From Hadesarchaea archaeon (GTDB lineage: Archaea; Hadarchaeota; Hadarchaeia; Hadarchaeales; Hadarchaeaceae), in NCBI GenBank assembly GCA_030616505.1, contig JAUWXD010000001.1:1-12852 (forward strand): DNA of 12,852 nucleotides, written 5' to 3'. A program made the translations under genes and the position numbers. How positions within the stretch are numbered: position 1 is the stretch's first letter; the number at the start of each line of letters is the position of its first letter. Below are positions 1 through 6,045 of this stretch, one piece after another. The notes beneath the pieces were generated by a model. It searched no databases. It saw only the letters and a list, made by a program, of their open reading frames with translations, and had not been told where the DNA came from.

Positions 1-590
1 AAGGTGAGCCCAAGTATCGTGGTGGTTTAGCCAAGTTTTCAGAGATTTGCAGAGGGCTGGATGTACCAGTGATAGCCAAAGAGACAGGCAGCGGAGTGAG
101 CGCAGAAGTTGCGAAGAGACTAGTTCGAGCAGGTGCAGCTGCTATAGACGTCAGCGGGGCAGGTGGCACCTCTTGGGCAGGGGTCGAGATGTTGAGGGCA
201 AAGAAGCGTTTTCGGTTAGGTAGTACCTTCTGGGACTGGGGCATACCAACGGCCGTGTGTACTGCGGAGGTGGCAACAGCAGTCAGAGTACCAGTCATAT
301 CCAGCGGAGGGATACGCTCTGGCCTAGATGCGGCGAAAGCATTGGCGTTGGGGGCAGATCTCATAGGCGTGGCATTACCTGCTCTCCGCGTCGCCTCTTT
401 AGGTGAAAAAGCAGTAGTCGAGTTTCTCAATGATTTCATGGCCGAGCTAAAGGCCGCAATGTTTTTGACAGGATGTAAGAGTGTCGGGAACCTACAAAAG
501 GCGCCAGTTATGATCACGGGCAAGACTCGAGAACGGTTGCTTGCTCGCGGCATAAATCCAGACAGACTCAAGAGAGCACAGAAATCATGA
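1..590 (+). CDS. fni: Type 2 isopentenyl diphosphate isomerase, 3' part (5' end outside window)
   Basis: FMN-dependent isomerase interconverting isopentenyl and dimethylallyl diphosphate in the cytoplasm, supplying the starter unit for archaeal isoprenoid lipids. Coding is open from the window edge in the frame whose first full codon is at base 3; about 195 codons are visible, roughly the C-terminal half of a family usually near 350 residues. Visible family motifs are AKETGSG (from base 75), [14 protein letters not shown] (147-188), DWGIPTA (234-254), the FMN-phosphate loop SSGGIRSG (300-323) and GADLIG (351-368). Together these are diagnostic of the TIM-barrel isomerase. The stop overlaps the start of the RNase J gene (ATGA, 587-590), so the two are probably translationally coupled. 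The prenyl synthase two genes on uses its product. The catalytic glutamine region lies upstream and cannot be checked. Confidence 0.95.
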   Translation, partial: GEPKYRGGLAKFSEICRGLDVPVIAKETGSGVSAEVAKRLVRAGAAAIDVSGAGGTSWAGVEMLRAKKRFRLGSTFWDWGIPTAVCTAEVATAVRVPVISSGGIRSGLDAAKALALGADLIGVALPALRVASLGEKAVVEFLNDFMAELKAAMFLTGCKSVGNLQKAPVMITGKTRERLLARGINPDRLKRAQKS

Positions 591-1912
591 CGGTGGAAAT
601 ACTCCCAGTTGGAGGCCTTGGCGAAGTAGGCAAAAACATGACTGCGTTGGGTTTTGATGGCAAGTACATTCTTGTGGATATGGGGATTAGGCTCGACAGC
701 ATCATGGCGTTTGAAGATGCGAATATAGGGACCATGAGCCGCGAAGAACTCATAAACATCAACGGTATCCCTGACGACACTATTATCCGCGGTCGAAATG
801 TCAGGGCGATAGTGCTCACCCACGGTCATTTGGACCACATAGGCGCGGTGGGTAAGCTGGCCCACGCTTACAATGCCCCTATTTATGGCACGCCCTTTAC
901 CATCGAACTCACTAAGAGACTCTTGCGCGAGGAGCGTTGTTTCAAAATAAAAAACGAATTTAGAACTGTAATGCCAGGGGATACTGTAAAGGTGGACGGC
1001 ATCGAAATTGAGTTCATTCCCGCCACACACAGCATCCTCCACACAACTTTGCCTTTGGTGAGCAATGGAGACGAGTCGGTCCTGTGCGCCAGCGATTTCA
1101 AGCTTGATGAAGAGCCACTCCTTGGGTACAAGACGGACCGCGGGAGGCTGAAGCGGCTACCAAAGGAAAATCTGCTCGCAGCCATGGTCGGGGCAGTAAG
1201 GGTGGACAATCCAGAGCCGACTCCTTCTGAAGCACATATTAAAAACAAGCTAAGAGAGGTCATGAAAGAAGCAAGTGCTGGTGGAGGGTTAGTCCTCGCA
1301 ACCACGTTTTCATCCCACATCGTCAGGTTGAAGTCCATAATCGATTTGTCGTTTGAGATGGGACGCACCCCGGTCTTGGTTGGGCGCTCGCTCCGCAACT
1401 ACTGCACAGCTGCGGTCGATGTAGGGTTAGTGAACTTTCCACAAGACTTGCGGATCCATGGACGGCCTAATGCAGTGCACAACCTGCTCCGAGGAGTGCA
1501 GCACTCAAAGGAGGATTTCGTGTTGATTTGCACTGGGCACCAGGGCGAACCAAACTCCGTGCTCTCCCGCATAGCTAACGGTCAACTCCCGGTGAAAGTA
1601 CGTAGGGGGGATGAGGTCATCTTCTCTGCAAGCGTCATTCCGAACCCCATCAACGAATCAAACCGAAAGCTTCTCGAGACAAAACTCCGCGCTCAAGGGG
1701 CCCGCATTTATCGGGATGTCCATGCATCTGGCCACGCTGGGAAAGTCGGCACCGCCGAGTTCATCGAGCTCGTGCGACCGGAGCACCTTATCCCCTGCCA
1801 CGGTACATCGGACAAGATTAAACTCATGTTTGAACTAGGTAAAGAGCTCGGCTATTCTAGCGAGCATCTCCATCATCTCCGAAACGGTACCTCCCTAAGA
1901 CTTGGTGGGTAA
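587..1912 (+). CDS. rnj: Archaeal RNase J (beta-CASP metallo-beta-lactamase ribonuclease)
   Basis: 441 residues, the usual length for archaeal RNase J, without the C-terminal domain of bacterial RNase J. The family acts as a 5'-3' exoribonuclease in RNA turnover. The metallo-beta-lactamase core shows HGHLDH (79-84), the THS histidine (H148), and the aspartate of ASDFK (D170). The beta-CASP part shows TTFSSH (239-244), TGHQGE (316-321) and HASGHA (379-384), and the last metal histidine is in PCHGT (H405). All expected metal ligands are present, so the enzyme should be active. There is no KH domain, which separates it from the aCPSF1 termination factor family. The ATG at 587 overlaps the fni stop by four bases, and only one base separates its stop from the idsA start, so it sits in an isoprenoid operon. 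The start agrees with the short strand preceding GGLGEVG that is typical of the family. Confidence 0.93.
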   Translation: MTVEILPVGGLGEVGKNMTALGFDGKYILVDMGIRLDSIMAFEDANIGTMSREELININGIPDDTIIRGRNVRAIVLTHGHLDHIGAVGKLAHAYNAPIYGTPFTIELTKRLLREERCFKIKNEFRTVMPGDTVKVDGIEIEFIPATHSILHTTLPLVSNGDESVLCASDFKLDEEPLLGYKTDRGRLKRLPKENLLAAMVGAVRVDNPEPTPSEAHIKNKLREVMKEASAGGGLVLATTFSSHIVRLKSIIDLSFEMGRTPVLVGRSLRNYCTAAVDVGLVNFPQDLRIHGRPNAVHNLLRGVQHSKEDFVLICTGHQGEPNSVLSRIANGQLPVKVRRGDEVIFSASVIPNPINESNRKLLETKLRAQGARIYRDVHASGHAGKVGTAEFIELVRPEHLIPCHGTSDKIKLMFELGKELGYSSEHLHHLRNGTSLRLGG

Positions 1913-1913
1913 G

Positions 1914-2912
1914 ATGGACGTTTTGAGATATTTGGAGGAACGTGCTCGTTTGGTTGAGCGTGAGATGAATCGCTGGGTCCCTCCCGGGTTCGAGCCAGAG
2001 GTCCTAGCGAAGGCAACACGACATTTAATTGAGGCAGGAGGGAAGAGACTTCGCCCGTGTATAGCACTCACAGCATGCGAGGCTGTGGGGGGGAAACCAG
2101 AGGATGCTATAGAAACTGCCGCGGCACTTGAATTGCTTCACAATTTCACCCTCATTCATGACGATATTATGGATCGGGACGAGTTCAGGCGGAATGTGAA
2201 GACCGTACACAAGTTGTGGGGAGAATCCATAGCGATAATAGCGGGAGATGCCCTTTTCGCCAAAGTGTTTGAGGCGGTTGCGGCGAATGCTCGTAGGCTC
2301 AAGCTGGAAAGTGAGCGTGTGGTAAGGCTATTCGACACGCTAAGCAAGGCGAGCTTTGAGCTTTGTCAGGGTCAGGCCTTAGATATGGTGTTTGAGGACA
2401 GGAGTAACGTTAGTGAGGAAGAGTACCTGGGCATGGTGAGTGGGAAAACTGGAGCGTTGACGGAAGCATCGGCGAAGGTCGGAGCATTACTAGGCAGAGG
2501 AAATCCAAAGCAAGTCGAAGCACTGACTAGCTACGGACGTTTGATAGGCGTTGCTTTTCAGATACAGGATGATGTACTTGGTGTTGTGGGCAATCCGAAG
2601 AAGTTTGGCAAACCGATTGGGAGCGACATTCGAGAAGGCAAACGGACGTTGGTCATGATTAAAGCCCTTTCAACAGCGTCAGAGGAAGACAAAGCTACCC
2701 TCCTTCAGGTACTTGGGAAGCGCGACGCATCAAAACAAGATATCGAGGCTGCTCTTGAGGTGTTGAAGAAATCCGACGCAATTGACCATGTTGCTGAACA
2801 GGCCAGAAAGCTCGTTGCAGATGCGAAATCAAAGTTAGCCCCCATACCTGAATCAAAGGCGAAGGAAATATTATTCGCGCTGGCAGATTTTGTGGTCGAG
2901 AGAGAATTTTAG
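1914..2912 (+). CDS. idsA: Short-chain trans-prenyl diphosphate synthase, probably geranylgeranyl diphosphate synthase
   Basis: 332 residues from ATG 1914. Condenses isopentenyl diphosphate with allylic diphosphates, releasing pyrophosphate; the C20 product would feed archaeal membrane lipids. Visible motifs are GGKRLRP (42-48), the first aspartate-rich motif DDIMD (83-87) and the second, FQIQDDVLG (D219, D220). Phenylalanine 78, five residues before the first motif, matches the aromatic residue known to limit chain length to C20 in archaeal synthases; the product call is therefore inference from one residue plus context. In-frame TTG 1902 and GTG 1905 lie upstream, but ATG 1914 has a GGTG Shine-Dalgarno-like match at 1904-1907 with about six bases spacing and follows the RNase J stop by one base. 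Its substrate comes from the isomerase encoded two genes upstream. Confidence 0.93.
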   Translation: MDVLRYLEERARLVEREMNRWVPPGFEPEVLAKATRHLIEAGGKRLRPCIALTACEAVGGKPEDAIETAAALELLHNFTLIHDDIMDRDEFRRNVKTVHKLWGESIAIIAGDALFAKVFEAVAANARRLKLESERVVRLFDTLSKASFELCQGQALDMVFEDRSNVSEEEYLGMVSGKTGALTEASAKVGALLGRGNPKQVEALTSYGRLIGVAFQIQDDVLGVVGNPKKFGKPIGSDIREGKRTLVMIKALSTASEEDKATLLQVLGKRDASKQDIEAALEVLKKSDAIDHVAEQARKLVADAKSKLAPIPESKAKEILFALADFVVEREF

Positions 2913-2941
2913 CCTCGATGCCGAAAACTTTTCCAAGTTCA

Positions 2942-2950
2942 AGTTTATGT
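2942..2950 (+). promoter_or_regulatory. Possible TATA box for gltX
   Basis: AGTTTATGT lies in the 74-base gap between idsA and gltX. A transcript starting about 25 bases downstream (near 2970) would begin just before the AGGAGG ribosome-binding site at 2974-2979. The match to the archaeal TATA consensus is only fair, and read-through from idsA is equally possible. Confidence 0.35.
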
Positions 2951-2973
2951 TGTCATATTTCCGATGATATACT

Positions 2974-2989
2974 AGGAGGCAACCAGTTG
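2974..2989 (+). promoter_or_regulatory. Ribosome-binding site that fixes the TTG start of gltX
   Basis: AGGAGG at 2974-2979 is seven bases before TTG 2987. This is the only strong Shine-Dalgarno site near the 5' end of gltX, and the protein becomes family-like right after this TTG (LEDVRREALRWAL). An upstream in-frame ATG at 2918 has no such site and adds 23 residues that do not look conserved. Confidence 0.8.
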
Positions 2990-4678
2990 GAAGATGTCCG
3001 CAGAGAAGCGCTACGATGGGCCCTAACCAATGCCACCGAACACAAGGGGCAATCCAATGCTAAGGCCGTGTTAGGAAAACTTGTGGCGGAGCTGCCCGGG
3101 TGGCGGTCAAAAATAAAGGAGCTCTCAGAAATCGTGGAGCAGGTCATCGCTGAGGTCAATGCTTGGTCTCACGAGGAGCAACTTTTCCAATTGCGAAAGG
3201 TTGGGCGTGTAGAACGACCAAAGTCGGAGGAGCGGCGCGCTCTCCCCGATTTACCGAATCTTGATAAATACTCCATGATCATAACTCGTTTTGCCCCAAA
3301 TCCTAATGGTCCACTACACTTGGGACACGTTAGAACCGCCCTTTTGAGTCATGAGTATGCCCGCCGCTATAAGGGCAAGTTTGTCCTCCGTTTCGAAGAC
3401 ACCAACCCTGAGAACACATTGCTTGAGATGTACGAATTGATAAAGCGTGATTTACGGTGGATTGGTCTCAGCTGGGACGAAGAGTACGCACAGTCCGACC
3501 GTCTTGAGTTGTACTACAATTATGCGGAGCGGCTCATCAAGGACGGTAAGGCATACGTGTGCATGTGTAGAGTGGAGCGATTTCGCGAGCTCCGGGATCG
3601 TAAAGAAGCTTGTCCGTGCCGCACGCTTCTGGCGGAGAAACATCTGGACCGTTGGAAGCGAATGTTGGCGGGAGATTTAGTTAAGGGTGAGGCCGTGGTA
3701 CGCATCAAAACCGATATAAAGCACCCTAATCCAGCTGTGCGGGATTGGCCAGCACTACGTTCAGTGATGAAACCGCATCCACGGACTGGAAAACGCTACT
3801 CGGTCTGGCCCCTCTACAATTTTTCCGCCGCGATTGATGACCACGAGATGGAGATAACCCACGTGATTAGAGGCAAAGAGCATGAAGTCAACGAACAACG
3901 CCAACGCGCCCTCTATGATCACTTGGGATGGCGTTATCCAACAGCAGTTCAGCATGGGCGTTTGGCCATGCCGGGCGTCGAGCTGAGTAAGACTCAAACC
4001 ATGCGTGCTATTCAGAGCGGAGAGTTCTCAGGTCATGATGATGTGAGGTTAGCTACAATCGCCGCATTTCGAAGGCGTGGATTTGTTCGCGAAGCGATAA
4101 GACAGTTGATGTTGGATATAGGTCTGACACTTGTTGACTCTTCGCTTAGCTGGGAGACGCTTTATGCGTACAATCGGAAATTTGTTGATGGAATAGCAAA
4201 CAGGTACTTTTTCGTGGTGAATCCTGTAAAGTTACGGGTACGCAAAACTCCAGAGCTTAAGGAAGCGCGCCTCAGACTCCATCCAAGTAAAACAGAGAGC
4301 GGTGAACGTATTATACCACTTGAACGCGAGGAGGATGAAATGGTGTTTTATGTGTCGGGTGACGATGCATCTGTGTTGGAAACGGGGCAGATGTTCAGGT
4401 TAAAAGACTTGATGAACGTGAAATTGACGGCAAAGGGAGAAGTTCTCAAAGCCGAATTTCACAGCCTTGAGGTCGCTGAGGGGCCTAAGATTCACTGGGT
4501 TTCTGGCGGAGCGGTCGGACTTGATGTGGTGAAACCAGACAACACCATTGAGCACGGTTTGGCGGAGCCAGCGGTAGCGGGGCTACAACCTGGCAGCATC
4601 GTGCAGTTTGAAAGGTATGGGTTTGCTAGGATTGACGCGGTGAGGCCCAAGCTGGTTGCAGTATACGGTCATAGGTGA
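2987..4678 (+). CDS. gltX: Glutamyl-tRNA synthetase, archaeal/eukaryal type
   Basis: 563 residues from TTG 2987. Class I synthetase that activates glutamate and attaches it to tRNA in the cytoplasm, releasing pyrophosphate. The helical N-terminal region (about 1-75) is the archaeal GluRS extension. The Rossmann catalytic core has FAPNPNGPLHLGH with HLGH at 111-114, FEDTNPEN just after, and the KMSKS-loop equivalent ELSKT at 332-336. A cysteine set, C192/C194 and C209/C211, is placed like the zinc site of GluRS. The last 200 residues fit the beta-barrel anticodon-binding domain of the GlnRS-like subgroup rather than the alpha-helical bacterial one. In archaea this enzyme usually charges both tRNA-Glu and tRNA-Gln, with GatDE finishing the latter; that is inferred from the family. 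It lies 74 bases after idsA and is probably separately transcribed. Confidence 0.95.
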   Translation: MEDVRREALRWALTNATEHKGQSNAKAVLGKLVAELPGWRSKIKELSEIVEQVIAEVNAWSHEEQLFQLRKVGRVERPKSEERRALPDLPNLDKYSMIITRFAPNPNGPLHLGHVRTALLSHEYARRYKGKFVLRFEDTNPENTLLEMYELIKRDLRWIGLSWDEEYAQSDRLELYYNYAERLIKDGKAYVCMCRVERFRELRDRKEACPCRTLLAEKHLDRWKRMLAGDLVKGEAVVRIKTDIKHPNPAVRDWPALRSVMKPHPRTGKRYSVWPLYNFSAAIDDHEMEITHVIRGKEHEVNEQRQRALYDHLGWRYPTAVQHGRLAMPGVELSKTQTMRAIQSGEFSGHDDVRLATIAAFRRRGFVREAIRQLMLDIGLTLVDSSLSWETLYAYNRKFVDGIANRYFFVVNPVKLRVRKTPELKEARLRLHPSKTESGERIIPLEREEDEMVFYVSGDDASVLETGQMFRLKDLMNVKLTAKGEVLKAEFHSLEVAEGPKIHWVSGGAVGLDVVKPDNTIEHGLAEPAVAGLQPGSIVQFERYGFARIDAVRPKLVAVYGHR

Positions 4679-4709
4679 TTTAGTCCCTCACCCCCCAATA
4701 CCAATAGGC

Positions 4710-4718
4710 TTTTTATCC
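4710..4718 (+). promoter_or_regulatory. TATA-like promoter of the rpl7ae-rps28e-rpl24e-ndk unit
   Basis: TTTTTATCC with the purine-rich AATAGG just upstream resembles an archaeal TATA box with its BRE. Transcription would start near 4738-4742, giving a leader of about 50 bases before TTG 4791. The T-run might instead help terminate gltX transcription. Confidence 0.55.
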
Positions 4719-4745
4719 AAAGCTGAGTAATCCATAGCTAACCAA

Positions 4746-4786
4746 AAAACCCATGAATGATGAGGTTTAAACCTGAAGGAGGTGTT
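4746..4786 (+). promoter_or_regulatory. Candidate kink-turn over the L7Ae Shine-Dalgarno site
   Basis: The L7Ae leader contains two C-box-like RUGA elements (AUGA 4753-4756; AUGAUGA 4757-4763) and a D-box-like CUGA (4773-4776). By hand it folds as an ACC/GGU stem (4749-4751 with 4781-4783, plus two A-U pairs below a mismatch), a three-base bulge C-A-U (4752-4754), then tandem G.A and A.G pairs (4755-4756 with 4779-4780), U-A (4758/4777), a second tandem G.A pair (4759-4760 with 4775-4776), U.U and G-C. The 3' strand contains the Shine-Dalgarno sequence GGAGGTG (4778-4784). L7Ae binds kink-turns and is reported to regulate its own mRNA in Sulfolobus, so feedback is plausible. The Watson-Crick stem is short and no energy was computed. 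Confidence 0.35.
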
Positions 4787-4790
4787 GGGA

Positions 4791-5162
4791 TTGGCAAAAC
4801 CGATTTACGTGCGCTTTGAGGTTCCCAAAGATTTGGCCGATAAGGCATACGAGGCGATTGAGAAGGTACGTGATACTGGGAAGCTCAGGAAAGGGACAAA
4901 TGAGACAACCAAGGCTATCGAGCGGAAGCAAGCCGTTTTGGTGGTAATCGCAGAGGATGTCGAGCCAATTGAGATCGTCGCCCACCTACCCGCGCTCTGT
5001 GATGAGAAAGGCATCACATGCGTTTATGTGCCCAGCAAGCGCGAGCTAGGGGCAGCGGCGGGTATAGATGTCGGATGTGCAGCGATAACTATCGCTGAGG
5101 CAGGGGAGGCCGCAGATACGGTTAAAGACCTAGTCGAGCGTGTCAAAGAGCTCAAAAAGTGA
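4791..5162 (+). CDS. rpl7ae: Ribosomal protein L7Ae (kink-turn-binding protein)
   Basis: 123 residues from TTG 4791. L7Ae binds kink-turns in 23S rRNA, in box C/D and H/ACA guide RNPs, and in archaeal RNase P. The sequence carries the family core: the RNA-binding stretch [16 protein letters not shown] (residues 33-48), the central VVIAEDVEP strand, then [10 protein letters not shown] and the C-terminal [13 protein letters not shown] 4791 is chosen because GGAGGTG (4778-4784) is six bases upstream and the family usually begins a few residues before the YVRFEVP strand; in-frame GTG 4782 lies inside the Shine-Dalgarno sequence itself and TTG 4785 is too close to it. It leads a unit with rps28e, rpl24e and ndk, a very common archaeal arrangement. 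Its leader may hold a kink-turn that the protein could bind. Confidence 0.96.
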   Translation: MAKPIYVRFEVPKDLADKAYEAIEKVRDTGKLRKGTNETTKAIERKQAVLVVIAEDVEPIEIVAHLPALCDEKGITCVYVPSKRELGAAAGIDVGCAAITIAEAGEAADTVKDLVERVKELKK

Positions 5163-5167
5163 GTTAA

Positions 5168-5386
5168 ATGCCTGTTGAAGAGGGACTAGGCTTTCCCGCC
5201 GAAGTTATCGAGATACGGGCTCGTACAGGGGTTACTGGCGAGATTATGCAGGTTAAGTGTAGAGTACTCGAGGGGCGTGACAAGGGGAGAATAATAACCC
5301 GAAACGTAAAGGGACCAGTACGTGTTGGCGATATGCTCATGCTCCGCGAGACCGATCGGGAAGCAAGAGAGATTAGGGTGCCGTAG
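5168..5386 (+). CDS. rps28e: Ribosomal protein S28e
   Basis: 72 residues, close to the usual archaeal length of about 70. Small-subunit protein with an OB-like fold near the mRNA exit region. The signature run is intact: [38 protein letters not shown] and [12 protein letters not shown] 5168 lies five bases after the L7Ae stop, with AGTGAG (5158-5163) as a modest Shine-Dalgarno match overlapping that stop, so translation is probably coupled to rpl7ae. The next gene starts directly after its stop codon. Confidence 0.96.
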   Translation: MPVEEGLGFPAEVIEIRARTGVTGEIMQVKCRVLEGRDKGRIITRNVKGPVRVGDMLMLRETDREAREIRVP

Positions 5387-5578
5387 ATGCCAGTTACCCG
5401 AAAGTGTTCGTTCTGCGGTGGAAGAGTTGAGCCTGGCAAAGGGTTAATGTTTGTCAAGCGGGATGGTGCAGTCTCGTTTTTTTGTTCTTCAAAATGTGAA
5501 AGGAACATGAAGCTTGGCAGGAAGCCCCACCGCGTCAAGTGGACCGAGCGCTACCGTAAGATGAGGGGTAAAGCTTGA
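5387..5578 (+). CDS. rpl24e: Ribosomal protein L24e (zinc-binding)
   Basis: 63 residues, a full archaeal-length L24e with only the zinc-ribbon core and none of the eukaryotic C-terminal extension. The zinc ligands are C7 and C10 (CSFC) and C33 and C37 (CSSKC). PGKGLMFV and the basic tail GRKPHRVKWTERYRKMRGK are typical. It binds 23S rRNA near the subunit interface. ATG 5387 follows the rps28e stop with no gap; AGGGTG at 5375-5380 is the ribosome-binding site. Its stop overlaps the ndk start as TTGA (5575-5578). Confidence 0.96.
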   Translation: MPVTRKCSFCGGRVEPGKGLMFVKRDGAVSFFCSSKCERNMKLGRKPHRVKWTERYRKMRGKA

Positions 5579-5973
5579 ATGAGCGCACGTTCGTCATGGT
5601 GAAACCGGACGGTGTGGTAAAGGGATTAACTGACGAAATCATTACGCGCATCAGGCAAACCGGGTTGAAACTTGTATCGATGAGACAACTTAGGATGGAC
5701 AGGGGGACCGCTGAAAAGCTCTACGCGGTTCATATAGGAAAGGAGTTCTTTGAACGCTTGGTCGAGCACGTGCTGTCTAGAGAGGTTGTCGTGATGTTGG
5801 TTGAGGGTGAACGGGCGATAGCACGGATGCGCGAGGTAATTGGTGCGACCGACCCCACGAAGGCAGCCAAAGGAACCATTCGTGGTGACTTCGGCGAGAG
5901 CGTCACAGTAAATGTTATTCACGCCGCTGACTCAGCTGAAAACGCTGAACGTGAGTTAACACTATTTTTTTAG
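5575..5973 (+). CDS. ndk: Nucleoside diphosphate kinase, short C-terminus
   Basis: 132 residues from TTG 5575. Transfers the gamma phosphate from ATP to nucleoside diphosphates through a phosphohistidine. Active-site residues are visible: K10 in MVKPDG, Y50, R86, T92, R103 in GTIRGDFG, N113 and the catalytic H116 in NVIHAADSAE. The usual sequence after this histidine is GSDS or ASDS; here it is AADS. The protein ends right after ELTLFF, whereas most family members continue about 10 to 20 residues (often KPEE...). The frame then meets several stops at once, so a simple frameshift is not obvious. TTG is chosen because GAGGGG (5563-5568) is six bases upstream and the ATG at 5579 is in another frame. 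The gene is last in the rpl7ae unit and overlaps the rpl24e stop by four bases. Confidence 0.94.
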   Translation: MNERTFVMVKPDGVVKGLTDEIITRIRQTGLKLVSMRQLRMDRGTAEKLYAVHIGKEFFERLVEHVLSREVVVMLVEGERAIARMREVIGATDPTKAAKGTIRGDFGESVTVNVIHAADSAENAERELTLFF

Positions 5974-5987
5974 ATTTAGTAGATTTT
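5965..5987 (+). terminator. T-rich terminator at the end of ndk
   Basis: Seven consecutive T (5965-5971) run into the ndk stop codon, followed by ATTT and a second run of four T (5984-5987). Archaeal RNA polymerase commonly stops at such non-template T tracts without a hairpin. It separates the rpl7ae-ndk unit from infB. The last T run is part of the two final phenylalanine codons. Confidence 0.5.
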
Positions 5988-6008
5988 AACACAGGATTGA
6001 ATACCTTA

Positions 6009-6016
6009 CTTAAATT
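6009..6016 (+). promoter_or_regulatory. Possible TATA box of infB
   Basis: CTTAAATT is the best TATA-like match in the ndk-infB gap. A start about 25 bases downstream falls near 6037-6039, leaving only a few bases before ATG 6046. No Shine-Dalgarno sequence is seen, which fits a nearly leaderless mRNA. Confidence 0.4.
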
Positions 6017-6045
6017 ACAGCACCCATCATTACTTGGCGTCGAAA

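Noticed and set aside
883..1398. Long open frame on the minus strand (171 codons)
   Set aside because: It lies wholly inside RNase J, has a low-complexity composition rich in serine and no recognisable motif; the plus-strand frame carries all catalytic motifs.
4674..4692. Hairpin terminator after gltX (GGTGA/TCACC)
   Set aside because: Only five pairs with a nine-base loop and no T-run directly after it; the later T-run is better read as a TATA box.
4753..4770. Five-codon upstream frame (MNDEV) in the L7Ae leader
   Set aside because: It has no ribosome-binding site and ends before the L7Ae site; the same bases are better explained as C-box-like elements, and so short a frame is expected by chance.
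4757..4776. Box C/D guide RNA gene from the AUGAUGA and CUGA elements
   Set aside because: Only nine bases separate the boxes, too few for a guide region, and no internal C'/D' boxes are present.
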